The notes: generated from the letters alone by a model not told the origin. DNA of 64,000 nt from Cotesia glomerata (GCF_020080835.1 NC_058158.1:18190430-18254429), one strand, 5' to 3'. Positions 1 through 18,809 are shown, counted from the first letter of the stretch. Made by a program: numbers and translations.

Positions 1-28
1 ACAACTCAAATAACAACTCAAAATATAC

Positions 29-2879
29 CTGCGAATAATTATCGATAAAACTTAATAGTTCATCTTTTTTGTTTAATAGTATATTAGCCACTATCTTATC
101 GTTGATGCCAGCGTTATATTTGGATGTGTTGATTTTATTCCAACCGATTTTAAATCGATTAAAAAATGGAACGTTCGGACCTGATTGTACTGGCCAGTAA
201 GCTTCAAAAACGCCTTTTATGACAAGTTCAATTACATGATGACGACAGGGTAACCATATAAGCTTTCGTTTCAGAATTTTCTCAAGCTCTACGCCAGCGC
301 CATGATAAATTCCTATAGATTAGAAAGATAAAGATTTGATTAGAAACATGAATGGCAAATCAAGTGATTTTTTATTTTGAACTATATTACTTCCATAAAT
401 TCTGAAAATATAACAATCAGTGGAGTTAATTTTTGTAATAAAGTTTATTTTTAAATATTATCATCTGACCACAGAAAACTTTATTTTTGGCAAAAATCAA
501 CTTGTCGGTTTTAGAGGTTTTTTAATTGGAATATTGAAAAATAATTGTGAAAAGATCTTAAGTATAATTTTTCTCTACTTTTTCAAATCTGAGCTTTTTC
601 AAGTAAATAAGACTAATAATTAAAATTTACCCGTATTGGTTGCTGCAGTATCAAAGCATATCGCTTTTTATGTAATTACTGACACCCCATTGCTCCATAG
701 TTGAGTATACAGCTAAAGCTTGCTCAATCCCAGATCCTGAATTAATTTTTGGAATACCCAATAGCTGTTCACTGCCAGACGATGTTAAAAGCACCGGAAG
801 CCTATCTACTGTTTCTGTCCCAACAATATCACTTAGCAGTTTACCATCCCAATGGACCACATAATTGTCATTGAATTTTAAGTCTTCTTTAAGCCTTTAG
901 CAATTTCTTTCCGATGAATTATACGCTGTCGTTGAATAGTTTTATAACTCAAATTTACATTCCGAGTATCGAATCCCACACTTTTTAAAGTAGCTGCCAA
1001 AACATATGTGGCGCTTCGGCTACTTACATTACCACGATCCAGTGCAGCAGCTAATTCTGGCGTCATAATATTAATTTTTGGTGTCCGTTTTGCTGTTAAA
1101 AAATCTGTTTCAAAGTTAGACACATTTGAATTTTGACTCATAAATGAATCTGACTTTGATTGCAACTCCTGACTAGATGTTGTAGCATCACAATCATCAT
1201 TACTGTTATAATCACGAGAGGTGTCTTCTGAAAAATATAAATTATTTTGACATTGTTAAATAGAAAATACACTTCTTACAAAAAATAAGGGAGCAAGAAA
1301 AAAATCAAAATATTTGGGGTATTTTCAACAGTCTGTAACTTATAAAAAAACTATCGTACAACAAATAAAAAAAAAGCAAATTGCAGCTCTCAGTATTTTA
1401 TTTTTGGATCTGAGTTCCAAAAATTTTTTTATTCCTAATCTTAAGAAATCTACCGAGATAAAAATTTTTGAAATTTTTTTTGGTTTTTATTCTTAGCTTA
1501 TGGATTTGGAAAAAATTTTTTTGATTTAATCTCTATATGGACTGGATATCTTGCTCATTGAGCTTCGATTTGTTAGTTTGAAAACCTCGATTTGAGCATT
1601 TCTCGCTGAGATATCGGCGTTTTAATGAAAAAAGACCATTCTGTCTTTGATTATCAATACCTCAGCAACCAATGATCGTAAAGAAAATTCAAGATGGGTT
1701 TTGAAAACTTGGATGAATTTTCTACAAGAATTAGCCATTGATTTTTTGAAAAAAAATTTTTTTTTAATCATTACATGAATTTAAAAAGCAACAAAAAAGG
1801 GCTTTTCGTAGTTTTTTAAAAAATCAATTGCCTAATCAAAATTTGCTGCAATTTCCTTTTTTTTTATTTACTGTACGATAATTTTTTCACAAGTTACAGC
1901 CTGTTGGAAATCCTCCGAATACTTGGATTTCTTTCTTACTTCCTTAATTTTTGTAAGAGTATGATAAAAATTACACAATTGTGTAAGTTTGCAAGGCAAT
2001 TAACTACTAAAATATTATTTTTGTGTAGAAAATATGCAAAAAATAAGTTATAAAAATTGTCAATCTTAACATAATTTAAGTTAATTGTACAGAAAAAAAA
2101 AGATTATATCATCAGCCATATAAATTTTAGGAAAATCTGAGATTTTTCGAGCGTGAAATAATTTCATTGGCCTAAAACAATTCGATTTGAATCAAATTAT
2201 TTTAGTTTTCTTAGATATATTTTCATCAGTTGAGAAAATTGATTCTTTATTGAAGAATTTTTTTCTTACTTTGTGTAAAACTTAAAAATTTATTGAATAT
2301 AATAATTTAGATAAGTATTTATTCATTAGAACATAGTAACTTATTATTAGCACGGTACAAAATAGTTATTTTGACTTTATTAAACTATTATTAATGAATA
2401 CGTACCTATCGCCTCTATTTCCATTATTTCTTCGTGTTTTTCGTCTGAGATATTATTATTATTTTCTTGCAGATTTGAAGACATTGGAAGTTGAAAATCA
2501 ATATTATTATTTCTATCGAAACCTTTTAAACTATTCTTCCCAGCGATGTCAAATAATTGTTCGAGTTTTTTTTCAAAGCTATTTTCTCTTTGTTTTTGAG
2601 CACGTGATTTTTTTTGCGATTGCACAGTAAATATTTCCACTTTTTGAAAATACTAATTATTTTCTTTACAATGTTGCAAAAACCAGAAGTTGAAATCTGC
2701 AAATTATTCCAGCAGTCTTGAACGACACTAGCAGTTTTTGAAGCACTATCATAAATTTTTAATTTGAGAACTTTATGTTGATAAAAAAATAATGATAAAA
2801 CTTCTTTGACAGTCGGAAGCTTACGGTTATTAATTTTCTCAATAGGAACACCGATTAAATAAGTTTTCTCCAATGACAT
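29..2879 (-). pseudogene. Transposase-like multi-exon gene, N-terminal part, broken
   Basis: Three exons are visible on the minus strand. Exon 1 (2879-2406) starts at an ATG (MSLEKTYLIG) and ends at a GTACGT donor. Exon 2 (1227-631) follows TATTTTTCAG and ends at GTAAAT. Exon 3 (312-29) follows CTATAG and ends at GTATAT, so the gene continues beyond base 1. Blocks in order: KKLEQLFDIAGK (exon 1), TPELAAALDRGNVSSRSATY and HWDGKLLSDIVG (exon 2), CFDTAATNTG closing exon 2, then CRHHVIELVIKGVFEAYW in exon 3. I recognise these from a widespread, uncharacterised insect and cnidarian protein family. The acidic residues in HWDGK and CFDT and the Cys-His cluster suggest an RNase H-fold transposase, which is inference. 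One frameshift lies near 2640 in exon 1 and another in an A-run near 675 in exon 2, so this copy is broken or has sequence errors. The pseudogene at 12403-13226 supplies the missing C-terminal half of the family. Confidence 0.6.
1310..1926. mobile_element. Foldback MITE-like element in intron 1
   Basis: About 83 bp at 1310-1393 reappear inverted at 1843-1926; both contain CTGTAACTT followed by a TATCGTACA-type block, a long A-run and AATTGCAGC. The interior is AT-rich with no usable ORF. It lies in the first intron of the minus-strand transposase-like gene, between exons 1 and 2. No clear target duplication was found, so the edges are approximate. Confidence 0.6.
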
Positions 2880-3162
2880 AGTGGCGAGTTTTTTATCAAA
2901 TCGAACTTAAACGTTACAAAGTAACGTAATGAAACAATTCACAAACACAGAATTAACTAAACGCTTAATTTGTAATACTGAAACAATTAGATACCATAAA
3001 TAAATTCAAACTATCAATTACAATTAAACAATCTAAAGAAATAAAGAAGAAAATTATATACCAAACAATAAATAAATACTTAATGAAAACTCAAATTTGC
3101 GTTGACAACGTTTAAGTTACTTTGCACAATGAAGAATAGAATCAAAGTAATTATGCACAAAG

Positions 3163-3510
3163 AGTATTCATTTTTTTGAACAATGCAATGATAAAAAGCA
3201 GGGGGTGGGAGTGAAGAAAGGCTATATTTTCAGCTTCAGTAATAGATTACGGAAAAGCTCACGATACCTCGCAGCGCTTTGGCGTGAAGAAAGGCAGCGC
3301 TGTAGCGTATAACAATCAAGGTCATTTTCCGATCAAAGGAAATCAAAGTTATTATACCCGGATAGTATTCCCTTTTTTGAAAAGCGCAATAATAGAAGCA
3401 AGGTGGTGGGAGAAAGGAAGGCTATGTTTTCAGCTTCGGTAACAGATTACGGAAAAGCTCACGATAACTCGCAGCGCTGTAACGTGAAACTTTCAAGGTC
3501 ATTTTCAGAT
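3163..3510. repeat. Tandem direct repeat, about 203 bp period, 1.7 copies
   Basis: Copy 1 begins at 3163 and copy 2 at 3366. Both hold GATTACGGAAAAGCTCACGA, a TCGCAGCGCT block and TCAAGGTCATTTTC. The repeat lies just upstream of the ATG of the minus-strand gene at 2879, so it could be terminal or promoter sequence of the element that carries that gene. That link is inference. Confidence 0.6.
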
Positions 3511-4379
3511 GGTCGACTTCGCTAATAAACACTTACAAATGTAATCGTGGAGGGAGAGTAAAATTAAATTCTCGTTGACATTAAAAAGGACAAAACAACA
3601 AGAGGGCTAAAAACGGAAGTTTAAAAGTGTAAGTTTATAGAAAAAAATATATCCCTATACAAATAAATAATTTATAATAAAGGGACCGAATTTATTTTAC
3701 TATTGGAGTTAGTTAAATACAGTAAAAATGAATTTATGTCGATAATTAATCGTTAAAAAGCAAAATAATACATTGGTAAATTATGATTTTATAAAAAAAA
3801 TTTAGTCTTCCAACAAAAAAAAATTATTCTCAATATTAAAGTCATAAATTTTTCAATCAAAAGGAAAAAATCATGTGTAACGCGAAAAAAACGATAAATT
3901 ATTTTTGAATTTAACTTCAACGTCGAATAACTTTGAAAGGAGTGAATTTAATCAAAAATGTTAAGAGACCTTTTTTGTAGAGCATTAAAGGCATTTCCTT
4001 TGGAAATAAGTATTTTAAATTGTAAAAATATTGATATTTCTGGTAGCTACAAAAATCCAAAATTGAAACGCAAAATTGAAAAAATAAATCTTTGTTTAAG
4101 GCATGATTACAAGGAAACGGCTTGTTTTACAGTAATTTACAAAGATAACTTTTTTTTAGGAAATTTAATTTCCTATAAGAATACATATCGCTAAAATTTT
4201 TCAGATTGATAATTAACGAATTTTGAGTAAAAAATGCGATTACTGTTGAAAAATCAATAGTCGTAACGATACACCCCTTAATATTATTATTAAGGACTCA
4301 AACTTGCACAATAATTTTTTTTTATCATCATGAATGATATTTTCACAGTATCGATAGAAAAAAAAAATAGTCAGTTTTT
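3511..4379. other. AT-rich stretch without a recognisable gene
   Basis: Low-complexity AT-rich sequence. An open frame at 3958-4194 on the plus strand (78 codons, Lys and Asn rich) has no recognisable domain and no supporting signals, so I do not call it a gene. Confidence 0.5.
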
Positions 4380-5009
<630 letters not shown>

Positions 5010-5539
5010 TGTCGGAGAATAAAGTACAGCGAAGTATTTTCTGTCAAAGTGATGAGAATATTCTTTAGGATATTTCTATTTTTAGTAATTTTAAGAAATG
5101 TACTATTACTTTAATATTTTGTAAAATAAGTTTTAACGAAATTGTTTTATTGCGGTAGGCTTAGGCCTAGGTAGGCACATGGTGGTCAACGTAGTCGGGA
5201 TCCCAGGACGATAGAGGTATCATAAAATTAATATGGAAAAGAGAAATATGCAGCAGGCAGACTATTTGAGAATAGTTGGGGAAAAGACAGTCTTGATTTG
5301 GAATTGAGATTGAACGGACGTCCTGGTGATCGCGAATTCGTTATTTCCTAAGTCTCGGTCTATCGCAAGATATTTATAATTTTGTTAGCATTCTAAGTTA
5401 AATTAATCTTGTACGAGTTTACCTACTCATTCTTGATAATTGATCTTATTGTAATTGGGAATATTAATTAATTGTAATAATAAAAATGGGTAAATCACAA
5501 AATGCTGAACCTCTAACAAAAGATCCTGCCTCTCCGACA
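5010..5539 (+). repeat. 5' LTR (530 bp)
   Basis: Starts TGTCGGAGAATAAAG and ends CCTCTCCGACA; repeated at 10082-10611. The ATG that opens the gag frame (5486) lies 54 bp inside its 3' end. Confidence 0.95.
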
Positions 5540-8500
5540 TCAGAAGTGGGATCGTCTCCATCTGGTCCAGCACCTGATCAGTGGAGTACATTTTTCGAGT
5601 TTATGAAGAATTTTTACCAAACCCGTCTTCGACAAGGAACAACGTTATTTTACCGCGGTTTAATCCAGAGAGTGCGGGATCGGATCCTGTTGCATGGTGT
5701 TCAGCTACGGAATTGTGCCTGTCAGAAAACCCTCTTCAAGGGAGTGGGTTGATATCTGCGCTTAGTAAAGCCTTGGAAGGCTCAGCGGCTCAGTGGCTAT
5801 CTCAAGCAGCAATTCCGGGTATACAGTGGCCACAGTTAAAAGAACTTTTTGTGTCACGTTTTGGTGGACAAGAAACTGCGACAGCGGTCGTGCTGAAAAT
5901 CCACCAAGAGTTACCAACCAAGGATGAAAGTGTCGGCGCATTCGGCATTCGACTTCGATCATCGCTGAAGGCCCGCTGGAGGTCTCTAACGGTCGACGAA
6001 ATTATTAATGCAGTTGTGCTTGCACGATTGACTCACATCGACAATCGGGTGGAGCGCGTAGCATTAACTACCGACATCAAAACAGAAGCCGAATTTTTGA
6101 GTGAAATGCGAGGCTTTTCCTACACCCGAAAAAGACCAGCATCAGCTTCAGACTCATCTATATCGGATTCGAAGCGTTTCAAGCCAGTGGTATCAGCAAA
6201 GTGCCATTTTTGTGGGGAAATAGGTCACAAGAAGTTTGAGTGTCCTAAACTTAAGAAGAAACACGTAGAGCAAAGCAGTAACTATCGTGGCAGCCAAGGA
6301 TCACCCTCGTCATCGCGTCCTGTGACGTGTTTCAAGTGCGGAGCAGCTGGTCATATTGCGCCAAACTGTACGGCTTCAGGCAGCGGTCGTAGTGGCCCAG
6401 GAAACAACAAGGACAACGGTGGCGTCGAACGTCGTGTAAATCTGTGCACAGTAGCAGCTCCTACGGGTATTCTGAACCATCTTGGTGAGTCGTTTCCATA
6501 TTGTTTTGATTCGGGAGCGGAATGCTCACTAATAAAAGAATCGATTGCTCTTAAGTTTTCGGGAAGAAGAGCCAATGAATTAATAATTTTAAAGGGTATC
6601 GGAAATGTTGTAGTAAATTGTAATATGCAAATTTTATCTACTGTAGTTATGGATTCGTTTACATTAGAGATTCTTTTTCACGTTGTCTTGGATGAATATT
6701 TAAGCGAGAATATTTTGATAGGTCGAGAAATTTTAAGCTTGGGTTTTGAAGTAAATATTTCCCAACACAGTTTTAATATCTGTAAATCTAAAGTTATAAA
6801 TGAATGTAGTAAAGTTGAAATTATAAATTTTGATAGCGTAGATACTGATGTTGATAAAAACGATAAAATAAGATTAGTTTCAATATTAAAAGAATATGAA
6901 AGCTCTTTCATCACGGGCTTTCCTCGTACTCACGTTAACAGTGGTGAACTTGAAATACGTTTAATTGATCCGAGCATTACGGTACAAAGAAGACCATATA
7001 GACTTAGTGTGGAAGAGAGACAAATAGTTAGAAAAAGAATTAATGAATTGCTTGAAGCGAATGTTATTCGCCCTAGTAATTCACCGTTTGCTAGCCCTAT
7101 TTTACTAGTTAAAAAAAAAGATGGATCAGACCGCTTATGCGTTGATTATCGTGAATTAAATAAAAACACAATAGCAGATAAATTTCCTTTGCCACTTATT
7201 TTAGATCAAATACCGAGACTTAGAAAAGCTAAATTTTATATCAGTTTAGATATGGCCAGCGGTTTCCATCAGATTCCCATACATCCAGAATCTATAGAAC
7301 GTACGGCATTTGTCACTCCTGATGGCCAATTTGAATTTTTAACAATGCCATTTGGGCTTAAAAATGCTCCTTCTGTTTTTCAAAGAGCAATTTTAAAAGC
7401 ATTAGGTGAGCTCGCGTACACTTTCGTTGTAGTTTACCTAGACGATGTATTAGTAATTGCGGATACAATAGAGGAAGCGTTTGAAAGACTTCAAATGCTA
7501 TTAAAAATTCTCATAGATGCGGGATTCTCATTTAATTTTTCAAAATGTTCTTTTCTTAAAACATCTGTTTTATATCTTGGGTATGAAATTAAAGACGGAG
7601 AAGTTCGTCCAAACCCTCGTAAAATAAATTCTTTAACAATGTTACCCGCTCCTCGGACTGTTACTCAGCTTAGACAGTTTATTGGCCTTGCGTCTTACTT
7701 TCGACGATTTGTCCCTAAATTTTCACAAATTATGAAACCATTATATGCACTCACCTCAGGTAAAAAATATATTGAGTGGACTGAGGCACATGAAAATGCT
7801 CGACAAGAAGTAATTCATATTTTAACCAATGAACCCGTCTTAATAATTTTTGACCCGGATTATCCCATAGAATTGCATACCGATGCTAGTTCCGATGGGT
7901 ACGGAGCAATACTCATGCATAAAGTAGACGGTAAAGATAAAGTTATTGAATATTTTAGTAAAAGAACAAGCCCAGCCGAGTCCAGGTATCATTCTTACGA
8001 ATTGGAAACTATGGCTGTTGTCAAATCAATAAAACACTTTCGGCATTACTTGCATGGACGGCAGTTTACTGTTGTGACGGATTGCAACTCTTTAAAGTCC
8101 TCCCAAAATAAGATTGACCTTAATGATAGAGTACATAGATGGTGGGCTTATTTACAGGCTTTTCAATTCGATATAGTTTATAGAGAAGGCAAACGCATGG
8201 CTCATGCGGATTTCTTCTCTCGAAATCCTCTGCCTGATTTGTCAAAACAAGTTAATAAAATTGAAGAGAAACGTGTAAAACTCGCGGAAATATCAGTTGA
8301 TTGGCTCCTTGCCGAACAACGGCGTGATTCGGAAATTTCGGAAATAGTCACCAAATTACAAAATGGTGAGCTATCGGAAGACCTTTCAAAATCTTACGAA
8401 ATTAAAGCCGGTACGCTTTATCGAAAAGTACAAAGAAAAGGTGAAACCTTCTGTTTGCCGATTGTACCTAGAGCTTTTCGGTGGTCCGTTATTAACCACG

Positions 8501-9600
8501 TACATGAGTCTGTGATGCACTTAGGTTGGGATAAAACACTTGATAAGGTCTATGAGTATTACTGGTTTGAGGGTATGTCCAAGTATGTACGTAAATTTGT
8601 TGAAAATTGTATTACTTGTAAGCTCTCTAAAACTCACTCAGGTAAAATTCAAGCTGAATTACATCCCATTCCTAAGACCCGCATACCTTGGCATACTGTG
8701 CATATAGATATTACAGGTAAATTGAATGGTAAGAATAATACCAAAGAATATGTTATTGTTATTGTAGACGGCTTTACCAAATACGTTTATTTATATCATA
8801 CTCGCAAAATTGACTGTAATAGTGTTATTAAAGCCTTAAAGGCTGCAATATTTGTATTTGGGGTCCCCGCTCGAGTGATTGCCGATCAAGGTAGATGTTT
8901 TACGGGGAAAGACTTTAAAAACTTTTGTAAATCCTTGAATATTATTTTACATTTAATAGCTACAGGTACCAGTAGGGCAAATGGTCAGGTAGAACGAGTA
9001 ATGAGTACGTTGAAAAATATGTTCACTGCTGCTGAGTCTAATAATCGCCCATGGCAAGAGGCCATCGGTGAAGTTCAGTTAGCTTTAAATTCAACCGTGA
9101 ATCGTATTACTAAGTCTAGTGCGCTAGAATTATTAATTGGTAAAAAGGCAAGACCTTATGGATTGTTAATAGATGACAACGAAGAAGAAATTAATATCTC
9201 TAATGTAAGACAACGAGCGATTGATAGTATAGAAGAGAATGCAACGTATGAGAAAATTAGATTCAATAAAAATAAAGCTAAAATCAATAGATTTAAGATA
9301 GGAGATCATGTTTTGATTGAAAATGAAGAACGTAATCAGACGAAGCTTGATAGAAAATTCAGAGGTCCATTTGTAGTAACAGAATTACTTGATAATGATA
9401 GGTACAAACTAAAATCATTGAATAATAATAGAAGTTTTAAGTATATTCATGATAAGTTGAGGGAAATGCCTGAGAATTATGTTCCTATTGAGTTGGATGT
9501 CTGCTCGGACAATGAAAGTTGTGCCGAAAAGACTGCTGGTGATAGTTCTGAAACAGGGACTACAGTTGAAGTAGAGACCACCAATGACACGGAGCACTGA
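5486..9600 (+). CDS. gag-pol: Gag-Pol polyprotein of Ty3/gypsy element (one frameshift)
   Basis: The gag start (MGKSQNAEPLTKD) is at 5486 inside the LTR; after about 45 codons the frame changes near 5615-5640 and continues open to the stop at 9598-9600. Counting from the in-frame Met at 5581, the long frame has 1339 codons: gag core; two CCHC zinc knuckles near residues 209 (CHFCGEIGHKKFEC) and 250 (CFKCGAAGHIAPNC); aspartic protease motif FDSGAEC near 308; reverse transcriptase with LDMASGFHQ near 555 and YLDD near 618; RNase H with HTDASSDGYG near 765; integrase with an HHCC finger near 973-1015 and D, D, E near 1040, 1100 and 1136. The order PR-RT-RH-IN defines Ty3/gypsy. No env-like frame follows. 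Gag and pol share one frame, so no internal frameshift signal is needed. Confidence 0.92.
5540..5554 (+). promoter_or_regulatory. Primer-binding site, tRNA-Leu-like
   Basis: TCAGAAGTGGGAT directly follows the 5' LTR and is complementary to the 3' part of eukaryotic tRNA-Leu (…CCCACTTCTGA-CACCA, from general knowledge). The bases pairing with the terminal ACACCA are not matched, so the primer would pair slightly inside the tRNA end. Confidence 0.55.
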
Positions 9601-10081
9601 TGGCTGCAGGTCGAGGCCTGAGTTATTTTGTATTTTCGCACATGCATCAGTGTGTAGTCGCAACTGCAAACTAAATAAGTGGCTAATGTTAGTTTGATCA
9701 GGGCGCGATGGGCAGCTGATGATGTGGCGGGCAGGTAGTTGTGGCAACTACAGAATGTGTTTGGTACTGTATGTGGCATACAGGGTAGCCTAGAGATAGT
9801 GCGAATGTCTATTGGTGGTGCTCAATGAAGTATTTAATTATTAAACGATAAGGAATAACGATTGATGGCTTTTCTATCTCTTGCATACTATGCGATAACT
9901 TTCTTGTATAATAAATAATTAGTAGATTTCTGTTATTGGGGAGGACTTCTGAATCTTTCTATGGATGTTACCTATTGTAAAATGTTTTACTATAAGAGAA
10001 GTCAATTGAGACCAAAAATTAATACCAATGTAACTGAATATTTTAGATGCACCCGAGGACGTGTGATTGTCAGAATGGCCG
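9601..10081 (+). other. 3' untranslated part of the LTR element
   Basis: Sequence between the gag-pol stop and the 3' LTR. Short minus-strand open frames overlap it but have no domain. I see no convincing polypurine tract directly before the 3' LTR, which is preceded by GTCAGAATGGCCG. Confidence 0.6.
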
Positions 10082-15556
<5,475 letters not shown>

Positions 15557-15979
15557 ATGGACCAAACTTGGTTGATGACTGGCCTTGAATTGCCAATAAG
15601 TCAGTTAAGACTTTTTCTTTCTGGCTCAGGCTTATTATCTATAGGAAATTTAGACACACTTCAAGACCGCTTGATTCGCTATCAGGAGCACAAATATAAA
15701 ATACCAGGAGTGCGTTGGGATCCTGCCGTGGATGAGACGAGTCCCCCTGATGATGATCTAGAGTCAACTTTGCCTTCGGAGAGGTCTGAAATCGTTGAAA
15801 CAGGAAAACTTATCGAAATCGCCGTCGATATTAACCAAACAAGTCAATCGTCGATCCAAAGTTCTTGTCAGGATTTAATTGAACGCGTCGATGAAATTTT
15901 AAGTTCAAGCAGTTGCCTAATCCAAAAGTTGGCTTCCAGTGGAGGTTTTGCGAAGCATGAGAGTTTTGAGTCACTGGAC

Positions 15980-16100
15980 TAGGGATGGGCGATATATATC
16001 GATGTTTCGACTATCGATGTTTTTTTGGAGAAACATCGATGTTTTTGGTCGATATTTTTTTTGGTCGAAACATCGATGGTCGATGGAATAATTTAAACTA
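15980..16100 (+). promoter_or_regulatory. hAT left TIR and subterminal CATCGATG repeats
   Basis: After the 16 bp TIR, ATCGATG-containing motifs occur in both orientations between 15998 and 16086, able to form imperfect hairpins. Matching motifs lie at 21175-21270 at the other end. Confidence 0.75.
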
Positions 16101-16335
16101 TCGACATCGTTGAGTGATTTACCTACAGAGGGTATACCCCCCAAAAGTATATAATTTTTTTGTATACAGTAACTGTTGTACTACAGTTACATCTTATCAG
16201 TGTAGAGTGTATATCAGTATCAGTGCTAGCGAGTTAAATAGACGGCGAACTATTTATTGTCTTGGTATAAATGAAATTAGTTCAGTGCAATATTATATAT
16301 ATATATATATTGTTAATTTAATTGTTATCATCGAC

Positions 16336-16792
16336 ATGGCGGCCAATAATATCAAAATCGTTCAAGTACCTCGTAAGTACATTTTTTTATAATATAAATT
16401 ATGATATCACTCAATCTAACCTCCATTTTTTTGTTTGCTTACATTGATGTAATTTCATTAATAACTTTTTTGTATTTTGGGTTTATTTAGATAATGCTGG
16501 AGCTAGGAGGTATAAATTATATTTTCAAATTGACCAAGAACCTCTGTTTTTGATTGAAAATTTAGATTTTCACACCTATTTACAAATTAAAAGTACGTAT
16601 GACCTGTAGAAATTAAATTAATAATATTGTGAATAAATAATGAATGAAACACTTTTTTCCGTAGATAATGATCAAGAAGCTTATAACTACGTCAAGAACT
16701 TAATTTTTACTGCCCAGTATCCAGTCCAAAACCCAGCATGGACAGTGGTTTACCGAAGTCTAGATGGAATTGATTTCTCTCCAGTCAATTAA
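16336..16792 (+). CDS. hAT accessory gene: stand-alone copy of the transposase N-terminal module
   Basis: Three exons give an intact 88-residue protein: 16336-16372 (MAANNIKIVQVP), 16491-16592 and 16665-16792 (stop TAA). Donors are GTAAGT and GTACGT; acceptors are TTTATTTAG and TTTTTCCGTAG. The protein resembles exons 1-3 of the transposase gene 1 kb downstream: FQIDQEP matches FKINEPN, YLQIKNNDQEAYNYVKNLI matches YVQLKSNHKKAYEFVKEMV, and WTVVYRSLDGIDF matches ESIWRSIDDVDY. Both introns sit at the same places and in the same phase (phase 1). This is best explained by tandem duplication of the transposase 5' exons, leaving a free-standing domain. It lacks the BED finger and the DDE core, so it could act as a partner or inhibitor of the transposase, which is inference. 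It has no defect, unlike the transposase. Confidence 0.7.
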
Positions 16793-17412
16793 ATTTATAT
16801 TCCTCTCTTTCAAAAATAATTTATTATTATTATTATAAATTAAAAATAATTTATTAATGTAATAATAAAAATAATCTTAATTAATAAATTTAATCATAAA
16901 TGCTGGTTATTTTGTAATAAAATGTTCTTAATTTATCTATAATAAAATTACATATTTTATATTAACGCATGATTTAAATTATTTGAGTAAAAAATCAATT
17001 AAAAATTCAAATGATCATTTGTGTATGTTAATTGTAAAGATAATTATAAGTTTTTCAAATTTTCGCGCTCATTGCTAAAATATTGCGAGTTAAGTTTAGT
17101 ACTACAAGTATACTAAGTACCTAAGTCCACTAAAGGTTACTAGAATATTTAAGTAACTTTGACACCTTGACTACACTATACTCAATTACTCAATAAAGGA
17201 ATAAAGTAATTTTGTTAACGGCTTAAGCTTAAACTTTACATTACAAAAAACAAAAATAGCGTTTAAAATTCTTAAATTCTTTTTACATTTTAATTGTTAT
17301 TGTCTGACTTATATAAGTTCACACAAAATAATAATTGTTAATCTATTAAATTAACAATTGATAGTAACATTAAAGGTTAATCGACATATTACATTAAAGG
17401 TTAATTGGAGCG

Positions 17413-18739
17413 ATGAATAACGAGGATTTCGTTGGTAAGCACTGGTATAACCTTTCATTTTTATTTGTTAAAAAATGTTTTAACATTATTGAAAAAAAAA
17501 ACGCAATTAAATAAGATAAAAGCCCCAGTAGCTACTCAGTAGCCAGTACCTGCTCACTCCATGTATTTGTGTATCTATATTTGTGAATATAGATATACAA
17601 ATACATGGAGTGAGCAAGTACTGGTTCCTGAGCAGCTACTGGGGCTTTTACCTTACTTAGTATGATAAATATAATTAATATGTAATCGATTTTAATTATT
17701 ATTCTTATTTTTCTCCAGCTGAAGAGGATACTCGAATATTTTCTATATGGTTCAAAATCAATGAGCCTAACGCAGATGCATATCGAGTATCTAATTTAAA
17801 AACATCTGATTATGTGCAACTTAAAAGTATGTATTAAAGAATAATTAATAATAATAATAAAAATAATAATAATATTAATAAAATTAAAAATAATAATAAC
17901 AATAATAGTAATAATCATTGTAATGCCTAATTAAAAATTTTAATCGAATGTTATTAAAAGACAATCTAATTCAATTATCTTTTGATCAAATGCAATTTAC
18001 TTCAATCATAAAACAATTAAAATTTTATTGTTAATGAGATTCGATAAAAGTTTTTACTCAATGATGTATAAATACGTTAGTCTAATAATTTTAATATCTT
18101 TTATATTTTTAGGTAACCATAAAAAGGCCTACGAATTCGTAAAAGAAATGGTTGACACAGGAAAAATATTCATTCATCCAGATAATATAATTGAATCCAT
18201 TTGGAGATCCATCGATGATGTAGATTAGTATGTATATTTAACAATACGTTAAGAATATTTTCCTTTTTTTTCTGTGTTAGTGTTGTGTTGTGTTTGTATC
18301 TAATCATCATTTTCCTATTCTCTTTTCCCAGTGATCTTCTTGAATATCCACCTGAATCTTACTCTAATAGTGAAGCTGAAGATTCTTCATCTAAAACACC
18401 AAGTTCCTCTGAGAAATCAAGATCAGATCCTAATCATAAATTAACCCAACCTATTGATTCCGAAATGACTACCTTATCCAACATGCACTCGTTATCTAAA
18501 AATTCTGAACAAGATTCTCAAAAATCACATACTAATACCAATACCTGTGGTGAATGTTTCACTTTGCTTTAATACATTTTACGTTATTATTGAATATTGA
18601 TTAAAAATTAATTTTTCGTTGTTTATTCTTTCCTAGCTAATGATTTATCGACTTTTAATTCTGGTAATTTAACAACGTATGTCATCTTTTTATTTCTACT
18701 TAATGATGCAAATTTTATTATCATTTCCTACCGTGCATG

Positions 18740-18809
<70 letters not shown>

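Noticed and set aside
3958..4194. 78-codon plus-strand ORF as a gene
   Set aside because: It has AT-driven composition, no domain, no splice or promoter context, and lies between repeats.
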